Below, in pieces: positions 34,524 through 42,189 of a stretch of 64,000 nucleotides of DNA; positions within the stretch are counted from its first letter, which is position 1; each line of letters begins with the position of its first letter. The notes beneath the pieces were generated by a model that saw nothing but the letters and a program-made list of their open reading frames with translations, did not search any database and was not told the origin of the DNA. Source of the DNA: an uncultured Winogradskyella sp. (GTDB lineage: Bacteria; Bacteroidota; Bacteroidia; Flavobacteriales; Flavobacteriaceae); NCBI RefSeq assembly GCF_947495255.1, contig NZ_CANLYI010000007.1:62001-126000 (forward strand). Direction: 5' to 3'. The translations under genes and the position numbers were made by a program.

Positions 34524-35425
34524 TATTTAGCTAATTCCATAAAAGTATCTTCAATGGTTGGTAATGTTTTTTCGATTTCTATATCGGATAAATTTTCTGA
34601 TTCTAAATATTGAATTAAATCTTCTCGTTCAAAATCTGCTCTCTTATCAGTATAATGCACAAACTCACCAAAAGGATACACACTATGATTGTGTTCGTAA
34701 GCCTTTAAACTATTAATGAGTTGGTACGTATTATTTGCACGAACGTTAAAAATCTGTTTTGGATAATGCTTTACAATGGCTTGAGGTGTATCTATCTGTA
34801 AAATTTTACCGTCTTGAATCAATGCAATTCTGTCACACAAAGCAGCTTCATCCATGTAAGGCGTAGAAACTAGAATGGTTATACCTTTTTGTTGCAAACG
34901 TTTTAGCATCTCCCAAAACTCTTTTCTAGAAACGGGATCAACACCTGTGGTAGGCTCATCTAAAAACAGCACTTTTGGTTTGTGTATTAATGCACAACAC
35001 AACGCTAATTTCTGCTTCATTCCACCAGACAGTTTTCCTGCTCTACGGTCTTTAAAAGGTTCTATTTGAACATAAATATCTTTAATTAAATCGTAGTTTT
35101 CTTCAATGGTTGTTCCGAAGATTGTGGCAAAAAACTCTAAATTTTCTTCAATCGTTAAATCTTGATAGAGAGAAAATTTTCCTGGCATATAGCCCACATT
35201 ATTCCGAATCTTTTTATAGTCTGCAACTACATCAAAATCAGCAACAGTAGCAGAACCTTCATTAGCAATTAAGAGGGTTGTTAGAATTCTAAACAACGTT
35301 GTTTTTCCTGAACCATCAGGACCAATAAGTCCAAAGAGTTCACCTTCCTTTACATTAAAAGAAATGTTCTCTAAAGCTTTTACACTTTTGTAAGATTTTG
35401 ATATGTTAGAAACTGTGATACTCAT
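34523..35425 (-). CDS. ABC exporter ATPase (YbhF-like, first half)
   Basis: 300 residues from the ATG at 35425, which overlaps the HlyD TGA as ATGA; an ATG at 35443 is possible but less likely. Walker A GPDGSGKTT, the signature KLSGGMKQKLALCCAL, Walker B KVLFLDEPTTGVDP and the H-loop position replaced by proline (VSTPYMDEAALCD) are visible. The partner ATPase has the intact H-loop but a degenerate signature, so the pair looks like an asymmetric heterodimer. The C-terminal 80 residues are an extra domain common to drug-export ATPases. Confidence 0.9.
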   Translation of the reverse strand: MSITVSNISKSYKSVKALENISFNVKEGELFGLIGPDGSGKTTLFRILTTLLIANEGSATVADFDVVADYKKIRNNVGYMPGKFSLYQDLTIEENLEFFATIFGTTIEENYDLIKDIYVQIEPFKDRRAGKLSGGMKQKLALCCALIHKPKVLFLDEPTTGVDPVSRKEFWEMLKRLQQKGITILVSTPYMDEAALCDRIALIQDGKILQIDTPQAIVKHYPKQIFNVRANNTYQLINSLKAYEHNHSVYPFGEFVHYTDKRADFEREDLIQYLESENLSDIEIEKTLPTIEDTFMELAK

Positions 35426-36318
35426 TCTGCTGTATTTAGCCATAGTTCTGCAGGCATTCCAATTTTTAAACTTCCATCATTTTGAACGTCTACTTTTACA
35501 GCATAAACTAATGCAACACGCTCTTCTTTTGTTTGAATAATTTTTGGAGTGAATTCTGCTTCTGAAGCTATCCAGCTAATCGTTCCTTTATAGGATTTCA
35601 TTGTATCGGCATCATCAATTTTAACAGTTACTTCTTGCCCTATTTTAATATTTGCTAATTGCGTTTCACTTATATAAACACGTAATTGCATCGTTGTTAA
35701 ATCGGCAATTTTATAAAGAGGTTTTCCAAAAGCTTTAATTTCGTTTGGTTCCGCGTATTTGGTTAAAACGGTACCCTTTATTGGGTTAATGATTTTACTT
35801 TTTTCAATTTGGTCGTCAATTTGTTTTAATTGTACATCTATAGATTTCAATTCATTTACAACTGGTGCGTTTTGAATTTCAACACTTCTAATTTGATTTC
35901 TAATCACATCGATTTCGCCGGAAACATCATCTAATTGTTTTTGTGTTCCTGCGTTGTCCTTTATCAGGTTTTTAGCTCTTTTTTTGTTGGTGTTTGCTGT
36001 TTTTAATCTTGAATTCAATACGCTTATTTGAGATAGAACTCCTTTTGACTTTGAACTAATTACAGCTTTAGAAACTTGTAATTGTTCACGTTTTAAGGCG
36101 AATTGAATGGTATCAATGTAACCAATAAATTGTTCTTTTTGAAGTATATCACCTTCTTCAAGATTAAACTGCATCAATTTTCCGTTGTTTTCCGCTGAAA
36201 TGGTAATTTCTGTGGCTTCGAAGTTACCGTAGCCATCTGCTTTTCCGTTGTCGCTGTTACAGGAAAATAGGTTTACTGCAACTATAGCTAATCCTAATAT
36301 GTATTTGTAATTTTTCAT
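35422..36318 (-). CDS. HlyD-family adaptor lipoprotein of the ABC exporter (YbhG-like)
   Basis: 298 residues. Signal peptide with lipobox NLFSC (cysteine 20). The barrel-sandwich half (ISAENNGKLMQFNLEEGDILQKEQFIGYID), a long coiled-coil hairpin (about 75-175), the second half (KSKIINPIKGTVLTKYAEPNEIKAFGKPLYKI) and a beta domain follow. It bridges the inner-membrane ABC exporter and the TolC-like channel encoded upstream. It shares an ATGA overlap with the next ATPase gene. Confidence 0.9.
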   Translation of the reverse strand: MKNYKYILGLAIVAVNLFSCNSDNGKADGYGNFEATEITISAENNGKLMQFNLEEGDILQKEQFIGYIDTIQFALKREQLQVSKAVISSKSKGVLSQISVLNSRLKTANTNKKRAKNLIKDNAGTQKQLDDVSGEIDVIRNQIRSVEIQNAPVVNELKSIDVQLKQIDDQIEKSKIINPIKGTVLTKYAEPNEIKAFGKPLYKIADLTTMQLRVYISETQLANIKIGQEVTVKIDDADTMKSYKGTISWIASEAEFTPKIIQTKEERVALVYAVKVDVQNDGSLKIGMPAELWLNTAE

Positions 36319-36369
36319 GGCTAATCTTTATTATTATGTTCCCGCAGATTCCACAGATGTTCGCAGATT

Positions 36370-37620
36370 TTATTGTCCTTTAATGATGTTGTAATTTGCT
36401 TTTGCTAGTTGTAATTGAATTCTATGTTTTATCAATATATTTTCGTCTTCGTATAAATTGGTGAGTTCTGTAATGTAAGCGGATGATGTTATAACGCCAT
36501 TTTTAAGCTGAGAATCTGCCGATTTCAAAACCTCTTTTCTAAGGTTTATAATCTCTAAGTCTGAAGTGATAAAACTTTCAATTTTCTCTATTTGGTTTTG
36601 TTGTTCATTTAATTCGATGTTTGTATTAAGTTTAAAAATCTCAGTTTCATTATCTACAATTTCTTTATTGATAACTAAAGATTGACGTTGCTTTTTGTTG
36701 GCATTCCAATCGAAAACATTCCAGTTTAATTTGATACCAGTAGTATAAAATGCTTGAAACGAATTATCGAGCATATTTAAACCTGGATTACCATAACCAC
36801 CTGTTGCAAAGCCTAATAGTTTTGGTGTATTTTGCTTAGATAAAAGACTTTCTGAATTTTCGATTTCTTCTTTTTTAAGTTGAAATAAGTCTAGTTCTGG
36901 TCTTTTTAATTCAGTTTCAATTTCAGTTTCTATTAAAGGCTTTTTTAATACTATCGAAATGTTTATAGGCTGACTAATTAAACTAGAAAGGGAATGAATG
37001 AGTGTTCTTTTATTACTTTGAAGCTCTTTAAATTGTTGATTTATTTTTAATAATTCGGCCTCCAAAACTTTATCTGACGTTGGTAAAACCACGCCATATT
37101 TAATACCTGATTGTACTTCTTTTAGTTTGGCTTCTAATTGTTCTTTTTTTACATTTAATAATAATTCAGATTCTTGAGCAAGTAAAATAGAAAAATAGAG
37201 TTGATTGATTTGTTGTTTTAATTGATATAAACTGACTTCAACTTGTTTCTGTTTCGTTTTTAACTGAGCCGATTTTAGATTTAATGTCGCATCTGTTATT
37301 CCTCCGTTATAAATCAATTGATTCACCGACAATGTCGCTCTATATTGGTCTTTATTTAAAGGTTCAATTCCAGCCATTGCCAATGGAAACTCAATAACAT
37401 CCGATTGATATGTGGCTTGAGCATCAAAATTTAATTGTGGTAATTTTAATGTTGAAATCGCTTCTTTATCTAGCTTGTTTTGCGATTCAAAAAGTACAGA
37501 TTGCTTTGCTAACGGATAATTTTCTGTTACCAAATTATAACACTCCTCTAAAGTTAAGCTTTGCTGAGCTGAACTTACTAGTGTAAATACCATTGCTAAA
37601 ACTATTGATAACTGTTTCAT
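36370..37620 (-). CDS. TolC-family outer-membrane protein of the ABC exporter
   Basis: 416 residues. The signal peptide MKQLSIVLAMVFTLVSSAQQ is followed by LTLEECYNLVTENYPLAKQ, the usual first helix of TolC proteins, then two repeats of long amphipathic helices with strand pairs (FDAQATYQSD, RATLSVNQLIYNG, TTGIKLNWNVFDWNANKKQR). It is the exit duct of the exporter. One base separates it from the TetR gene stop, so the five structural genes and the regulator share one transcript. Confidence 0.9.
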   Translation of the reverse strand: MKQLSIVLAMVFTLVSSAQQSLTLEECYNLVTENYPLAKQSVLFESQNKLDKEAISTLKLPQLNFDAQATYQSDVIEFPLAMAGIEPLNKDQYRATLSVNQLIYNGGITDATLNLKSAQLKTKQKQVEVSLYQLKQQINQLYFSILLAQESELLLNVKKEQLEAKLKEVQSGIKYGVVLPTSDKVLEAELLKINQQFKELQSNKRTLIHSLSSLISQPINISIVLKKPLIETEIETELKRPELDLFQLKKEEIENSESLLSKQNTPKLLGFATGGYGNPGLNMLDNSFQAFYTTGIKLNWNVFDWNANKKQRQSLVINKEIVDNETEIFKLNTNIELNEQQNQIEKIESFITSDLEIINLRKEVLKSADSQLKNGVITSSAYITELTNLYEDENILIKHRIQLQLAKANYNIIKGQ

Positions 37621-37621
37621 C

Positions 37622-38236
37622 TTAAAAGTTCTTTATAGAATTTATAATAAAGTCTGCAACTTCAGTTTTTCGTTTTTCTATGAGTTTATTGTAGTCTTCA
37701 TCACCTGTATTAGTAAATGCCATAAGCAAAGGTTTGGCTACAAATGGAAATACATTTAATGCCATAATATTCATGAATAATTGCTCTGCACTAATTGGTT
37801 TTAGAATACCGTCTTTAACTTCTTGGTTAACTTGTATTTTAAACTTTTCAATATTTGGAAACCCTAGATTGTTTTTCATTTTTAAAATAAACTCCGGATT
37901 TCTATTCAATTCTTGTATTACAAATGCTGGTAAATAAGGATGCTTATCCATAAAAGATATATAGTTAGAGGTGAAGTTTCTTATCTTCTTTTCAATAGAT
38001 GAATCGTCATTTAAGATGGTATTTAATTGCGGTGCCAATAATGAAAACGCATTATTGAAAACGGCTTCAAACAACAACTGTTTATTTCTGTAGTAATAAT
38101 GAAGCATGGCTTTGTTAATACCTGCTATATCCGCAATTTCTTGCATGCGTGCGCCATCCATTCCCTTAGATTGAAATACATTTTTTGCGGCCTCTAATAT
38201 TTGAACTTCTGTATTTTCGTCTTTTGTTTTCTTCAC
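37622..38236 (-). CDS. TetR/AcrR-family repressor of the ABC exporter operon (GTG start)
   Basis: About 204 residues from the GTG at 38236 ((M)KKTKDENTEVQILEAAKNVF). The N-terminal helix-turn-helix reads GARMQEIADIAGINKAMLHYYYRNKQLLFEAV; the rest is a helical ligand-binding domain. A longer frame from TTG 38269 is rejected because that TTG is the last triplet of the -7 box TAAATTTG. The 16-bp palindrome TTAACCAACTGGTTAA at 38251-38266 overlaps the predicted transcription start and is the likely autorepressor site. As in the E. coli cecR-ybhGFSR set, the regulator precedes the exporter it controls. Confidence 0.85.
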   Translation of the reverse strand: MKKTKDENTEVQILEAAKNVFQSKGMDGARMQEIADIAGINKAMLHYYYRNKQLLFEAVFNNAFSLLAPQLNTILNDDSSIEKKIRNFTSNYISFMDKHPYLPAFVIQELNRNPEFILKMKNNLGFPNIEKFKIQVNQEVKDGILKPISAEQLFMNIMALNVFPFVAKPLLMAFTNTGDEDYNKLIEKRKTEVADFIINSIKNF

Positions 38237-38250
38237 ATCAACTAAACGGT

Positions 38251-38274
38251 TTAACCAACTGGTTAACAAATTTA
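38251..38274 (-). promoter_or_regulatory. Promoter and TetR operator of the ABC exporter operon
   Basis: The -7 box TAAATTTG (38267-38274, minus), with TTG at 38293-38295 as -33 element (18-bp spacer), is followed by the palindrome TTAACCAACTGGTTAA (7-bp arms, 2-bp centre) at 38251-38266. This is a classic repressor position over the transcription start. Confidence 0.65.
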
Positions 38275-38276
38275 CA

Positions 38277-38312
38277 AAAAATAATCGAACATCAATCTGT
38301 TCGATTATTTTT
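38277..38312 (-). terminator. Terminator of the cyd-linked membrane gene
   Basis: A perfect 15-bp inverted repeat: AAAAATAATCGAACA (38277-38291) and TGTTCGATTATTTTT (38298-38312) around TCAATC. It lies just after the stop of the gene at 38315 and also covers the -33 region of the TetR promoter. Confidence 0.75.
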
Positions 38313-38314
38313 AA

Positions 38315-38611
38315 TTATTTATTCAACTTCAAATATATCTTTTTTGCGAGCATCAGTCCTAAAACGCCACCTAATGCAGACACTAAAAAGTTGATTGCTA
38401 AACGAAAAGCATCAAAATCACCATCATTCATAATAGACCAAGGGTCAAAGCCTAATCTTCCGAAAGTTTTAATTAATAAGACACTTCCAAAGACACCAAT
38501 CAAAGTATTCCCCTTAAAACCGAAAGTGTACTTTTCATAAAACTTACCAAATATAATAGCAGAAATTATTCCAATTACAATACTGATTAATGAAATTAAT
38601 GTACCTGTCAT
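38315..38611 (-). CDS. Small three-helix membrane protein linked to cydAB
   Basis: 98 residues with three hydrophobic helices (about 4-22, 34-50 and 70-90). The glycine-rich GNTLIGVFGSVLLIKTFGRLGFDP and SALGGVLGLMLAKKI recall GlsB/YeaQ/YmgE (transglycosylase-associated) proteins, but the match is loose. It begins 15 bp after the cydB stop, so it is probably co-transcribed; an accessory role for the oxidase is only positional inference. Confidence 0.6.
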   Translation of the reverse strand: MTGTLISLISIVIGIISAIIFGKFYEKYTFGFKGNTLIGVFGSVLLIKTFGRLGFDPWSIMNDGDFDAFRLAINFLVSALGGVLGLMLAKKIYLKLNK

Positions 38612-38626
38612 TATAGTATGAATATT

Positions 38627-39700
38627 CTAATGGCCATAGTCCATGTTATCAATTTTTCCGCTCATCAATCTTTTTTGTATAATAAAGTAAACTACAATTA
38701 AGGCAAACCCAATAATTCCCCAAGTTAAAGCCACAGATAAACCATATTCTGACGCAGACGTATTATAAATAGTTAGATGCTCGTGCACATCATTAACTGA
38801 TGGTAATATTACAGGAAATAAAGACGCTAGTGATGATGCAATTCCACCAATAATTAATAGCGATGACAATGCAAAAGCATGACTATCTTTTTTGATTTTT
38901 TTAATAAAAAAGAGCCCAATCAATCCTGTTAAATAAATCACAGGAAACACCAATAAATAAGGTTTTTGACTAAAATTATCTAAAGAATTAGGATTCACGT
39001 ATAGCCAAACAATTAAGGAAAAAACAGTAAGAACTGCGAGTGCTATATTTAATTTAAAAATAACACCTTTAAGCTTATTGTTTATAGATGAGTTTGTTTT
39101 TAGAATTATCCAATTGGCACCATGAATTGCAAGCGTTACCACAGCTATTAAGCCTATAATAATTGTAAACCAATCTATAACACCAGGATGTTCTGTTAAT
39201 GGACTAAAACTACCATCCCATAATGGTAAGAAGAAATAATGACCTTCGTGAGCAGAAACTCCATTTTCAACACTTCCTAAGTTTACACCTCTCACGATAT
39301 TACCTAACGCGATGCCGAAAAACAAGGCTAATAATAAACTAGAAACACCAAAGGATTTATCCCAAATATCTTTCCACATTTGGTATTTAAACTGTCCTCT
39401 AAACTCTAAACCAATTGCTCTAAAAACAATAAGCCATAAAACGATTATTAATGGCAAATAAAATCCACTAAAAACAGACGCATAAAATGTAGGGAACGCC
39501 ATAAAAAGCATTCCTCCTGCTGCCACTAACCAAACCTCATTAGAATCCCAAAATAGACCAGCTGATTTTGTAATGACTTCTTTATCTTTTTCTTCCTTTG
39601 CAAAGAATAAATGAATGATTCCTGCACCAAAATCATAACCATCTAAAACAAAAAATACTGCTAAAACAATGCCTATTGCTATGTACCAAAATAATTCCAT
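38627..39700 (-). CDS. cydB: Cytochrome bd ubiquinol oxidase subunit II
   Basis: 357 residues with about eight helices. The N-terminus (VFFVLDGYDFGAGIIHLFFAKEEKDKEVI), GLFWDSNEVWLVAAGGMLFMAFP and the following FRAIGLEFRGQF are CydB signatures. It packs against CydA in the high-affinity terminal oxidase. The start is 3 bp after the cydA stop. Part of the operon driven from the operator promoter at 41055-41098. Confidence 0.95.
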   Translation of the reverse strand: MELFWYIAIGIVLAVFFVLDGYDFGAGIIHLFFAKEEKDKEVITKSAGLFWDSNEVWLVAAGGMLFMAFPTFYASVFSGFYLPLIIVLWLIVFRAIGLEFRGQFKYQMWKDIWDKSFGVSSLLLALFFGIALGNIVRGVNLGSVENGVSAHEGHYFFLPLWDGSFSPLTEHPGVIDWFTIIIGLIAVVTLAIHGANWIILKTNSSINNKLKGVIFKLNIALAVLTVFSLIVWLYVNPNSLDNFSQKPYLLVFPVIYLTGLIGLFFIKKIKKDSHAFALSSLLIIGGIASSLASLFPVILPSVNDVHEHLTIYNTSASEYGLSVALTWGIIGFALIVVYFIIQKRLMSGKIDNMDYGH

Positions 39701-39702
39701 AA

Positions 39703-41034
39703 TTAATGTTTTTGAGGTGTTGGACCTTGGTTAATAGTTTTACCAACTAAGACTAAAAATAAAAGGCCTAATAGCATATATAAAGCAACAAAACCAAGTA
39801 AAGTAAATAAGGTATTACCAGAAGACACTGTTGGCGAAATACCATCGCTTGTTCTCAGTAAACCGTAAACTAAATACGGTTGTCTGCCTAATTCTGCTGT
39901 GTACCAACCTGTAAGATTTGCTATATATGGAAATGGCACCAAAAACATAATGGTCCAAAGTAATGGTTTTATAGTATATAGTTTTTTTCGCCATAAAAAG
40001 AAAAGCGCTAAAGCCATAACACCTATAAAAATGGTGCCCAAACCAACCATTATATGATAAGAATAGTATAATGCAGGAATGTTATCTGGTAATTCATCTT
40101 CTTCAAACTGATCCATACCAGGAATTTGTTTATCCCATTCTTGATACGTTAGAAAGCTCAATATATTAGGAACTGCAATTTTGTTATCTAATTTTTTATC
40201 GACCATATTAGGTTGACCGATAAGCACAATTTCTGCTCCTGCATGTTCCGTTTCAAAAATACCTTCCATTGCAGCAAATGCACCTGGTTGATGTTTTGCT
40301 ACATTTTTAGCATTCCAATCTCCTGTTGGAAAAGCAACTAAAACACTAGAAACTAATCCGAAAATAACACCTGTTTTTAGAAACAGTTTTCCATATTCAC
40401 TATGCTTATTTCTTAAAATATAAAAAGCACCAATACTTGCTACAACGAAAGAAGATGTTACTACAGAAGCTAATTGATTATGCAAAAATGCTGGTAATAA
40501 CCAAGGGTTACTAAACAGTGCTGAGAAGTTTTCTAAAACAAATTTACCATTGTCTAAAATTTCATAACCAACAGGGTGTTGCATCCAAGCATTTGTTGCT
40601 AAAATAAACCAACCACTTGCCCAAGAACCTAAAAACACCAGGAACCCAGTTAAGAAATGAAGCTTTTGTCCCATTAATTTTTCACCAAAAATGAACAATG
40701 CTAAAAACGAGGATTCCAAGAAGAAAGAGAACATGCCTTCCATAGCTAGAGTCTGACCAATAATGCCGCCTGTGAGTTCTGAAAACTTTGCCCAATTGGT
40801 ACCGAATTGAAATTCCATTGGAATCCCTGTAACAACTCCCATGGTAAAGTTAATAGCAAAAATTTTCATTAAAAATTTTGCTGCATTATTATATTTTTCG
40901 ATGTTATTTCTGAGGTATTTCCACTTAAAAAAGACAATCAATAAAGATAATCCCATGGTTAATTGTGGAAATATGTAGTGGAAAGTGATAGTAAATGCGA
41001 ACTGCAACCTATCGTAGAAAATCATGTCTTCCAT
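39703..41034 (-). CDS. cydA: Cytochrome bd ubiquinol oxidase subunit I
   Basis: 443 residues, the short-Q-loop form. RLQFAFTITFHYIFPQLTMG contains His19, a heme ligand; NFTMGVVTGIPMEFQFGTNWAKF and GWYTAELGRQPYLVYGLLRTSDG are strongly conserved quinol and heme segments. It oxidises quinol and reduces oxygen to water with high affinity, allowing respiration at low oxygen and under NO, peroxide or sulfide stress. Its promoter has a Crp/Fnr-type operator at the class II position. Confidence 0.96.
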   Translation of the reverse strand: MEDMIFYDRLQFAFTITFHYIFPQLTMGLSLLIVFFKWKYLRNNIEKYNNAAKFLMKIFAINFTMGVVTGIPMEFQFGTNWAKFSELTGGIIGQTLAMEGMFSFFLESSFLALFIFGEKLMGQKLHFLTGFLVFLGSWASGWFILATNAWMQHPVGYEILDNGKFVLENFSALFSNPWLLPAFLHNQLASVVTSSFVVASIGAFYILRNKHSEYGKLFLKTGVIFGLVSSVLVAFPTGDWNAKNVAKHQPGAFAAMEGIFETEHAGAEIVLIGQPNMVDKKLDNKIAVPNILSFLTYQEWDKQIPGMDQFEEDELPDNIPALYYSYHIMVGLGTIFIGVMALALFFLWRKKLYTIKPLLWTIMFLVPFPYIANLTGWYTAELGRQPYLVYGLLRTSDGISPTVSSGNTLFTLLGFVALYMLLGLLFLVLVGKTINQGPTPQKH

Positions 41035-41054
41035 ATATCTTATTTTGGATAATT

Positions 41055-41098
41055 CAAAGTTATCGATTTTGAAAGGTTTATTGTGTTACAATAGTTAC
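41055..41098 (-). promoter_or_regulatory. Crp/Fnr-type promoter of cydAB
   Basis: On the minus strand the operator reads GTAACTATTGTAAC (41085-41098; one mismatch in the second half-site). The perfect -7 box TAACTTTG (41055-41062) begins 29.5 bp from the operator centre. Predicted start near 41050, 16 nt before the cydA ATG. Confidence 0.72.
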
Positions 41099-41101
41099 AA
41101 T

Positions 41102-41710
41102 TTATTCATATTTAACACCTACAAATCTAATAACTTCTGCCTTTCCTTTATGAAATTCGCCTTCTGAGAGTTCTATTGTTTTTTCTTCTAATATTTTAAA
41201 ATCTAATCCGGTAAATTCTTCCTTCACTTCATCTATCGAAAATAGCATAGCCTCATTTTTAGGTCCACCAGAATCGTTATTCAATTGGGCTTTTGCAAAC
41301 GCTTCAAAAATAATTGTTCCGCCTTTTTTTAATAGTTGTAACATTTGTTTATGCGCTGTTTTACGGATATCTATTGGAAAATGAGTGTAGCAAAATGCAA
41401 TGACATCAAATTGTTTATCACTTGTATAATCTAACACACTTGCAATTTCATAGTTGATATTAACATTGTGCTGCTTAGCCAAAAGCATTGCTTTTACTCT
41501 TCCTTGCTCACTGATATCAAAAGCCGAGACTTCCCAACCTTGAGTGGCTGCATATACAGCATTACGACCTTCACCTTCCGCAGGTAAAAGCAACGTTCCT
41601 ATTTCTAAATTTTGCAATTGCTCTTTAAAAAATTGATTTGGCTCTGTGCCATAAATAAATTCTTCTTTACCAAAACGCTCGTTCCAAAAATCTGCTGGAT
41701 TGTTCTTCAT
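41102..41710 (-). CDS. Class I SAM-dependent methyltransferase (TehB-like)
   Basis: 202 residues. NPADFWNERFGKEEFIYGTEPNQF is the start typical of TehB/thiopurine-like small methyltransferases; LLLPAEGEGRNAVYAA is a variant SAM motif I, VSAFDIS motif II and DVIAFCYTHFP motif IV. Substrate unknown; tellurite/selenite-like or small thiol substrates are known in the family. It lies 9 bp after the isoprenylcysteine-methyltransferase-like gene, in an operon with the persulfide dioxygenase fusion, which hints at a sulfur substrate (inference). Confidence 0.82.
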   Translation of the reverse strand: MKNNPADFWNERFGKEEFIYGTEPNQFFKEQLQNLEIGTLLLPAEGEGRNAVYAATQGWEVSAFDISEQGRVKAMLLAKQHNVNINYEIASVLDYTSDKQFDVIAFCYTHFPIDIRKTAHKQMLQLLKKGGTIIFEAFAKAQLNNDSGGPKNEAMLFSIDEVKEEFTGLDFKILEEKTIELSEGEFHKGKAEVIRFVGVKYE

Positions 41711-41719
41711 AGTTTAGTC

Positions 41720-42175
41720 TTAAATAAATCGTCTTGTTTTTTGTTGATAGTTTGAATATTGCGGAAATTTATCTACTAATAATTGTTCTTCATATTTAGA
41801 TTTAAAATAAAAAAGAAGCCACAACAATAAGAATATTATAAATTTAAATAGAGAGGCTTCAAATACAGCATATCCCAATGTTATTGCTAAAATACTCATA
41901 TAAATAGGATGTCTTGAAATTGAAAAAGCACCATTTGTTATAAGTTCACTTTTTAATACTGGTGTTGGGAATGGTGAAATCTTAGTGTTTATTTGCAACA
42001 ACGCAATAATCCCTATAACGAGACCTGAAATTGCCACCACTAAACCAGAATACCTCAACCATTCGGCAACATTTAAAGCGAGCAATTCAACTGGTAAAAC
42101 ATATACTAAAAATAGTACAAGCTGAATACTTACAAATGTATAGTCCTTTATAGTTGGTTTTCCTGATATATTCAA
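41720..42175 (-). CDS. Isoprenylcysteine/phospholipid-methyltransferase-like membrane protein
   Basis: 151 residues with four helices (about 12-30, 42-64, 95-110, 115-132). The C-terminal half has the ICMT/PEMT signature: ELITNGAFSISRHPIYMSILAITLGYA and FKSKYEEQLLVDKFP. It is a membrane methyltransferase of unknown acceptor. The start appears to be TTG at 42175, 14 bp after the stop of the upstream gene; no in-frame ATG lies nearby. Middle gene of a three-gene operon. Confidence 0.8.
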   Translation of the reverse strand: MNISGKPTIKDYTFVSIQLVLFLVYVLPVELLALNVAEWLRYSGLVVAISGLVIGIIALLQINTKISPFPTPVLKSELITNGAFSISRHPIYMSILAITLGYAVFEASLFKFIIFLLLWLLFYFKSKYEEQLLVDKFPQYSNYQQKTRRFI

Positions 42176-42189
42176 ATTATAAGTTCTTC

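Noticed and set aside
38237..38269. TetR translation from TTG 38269
   Set aside because: The TTG is part of the -7 box TAAATTTG and lies upstream of the predicted transcript start.
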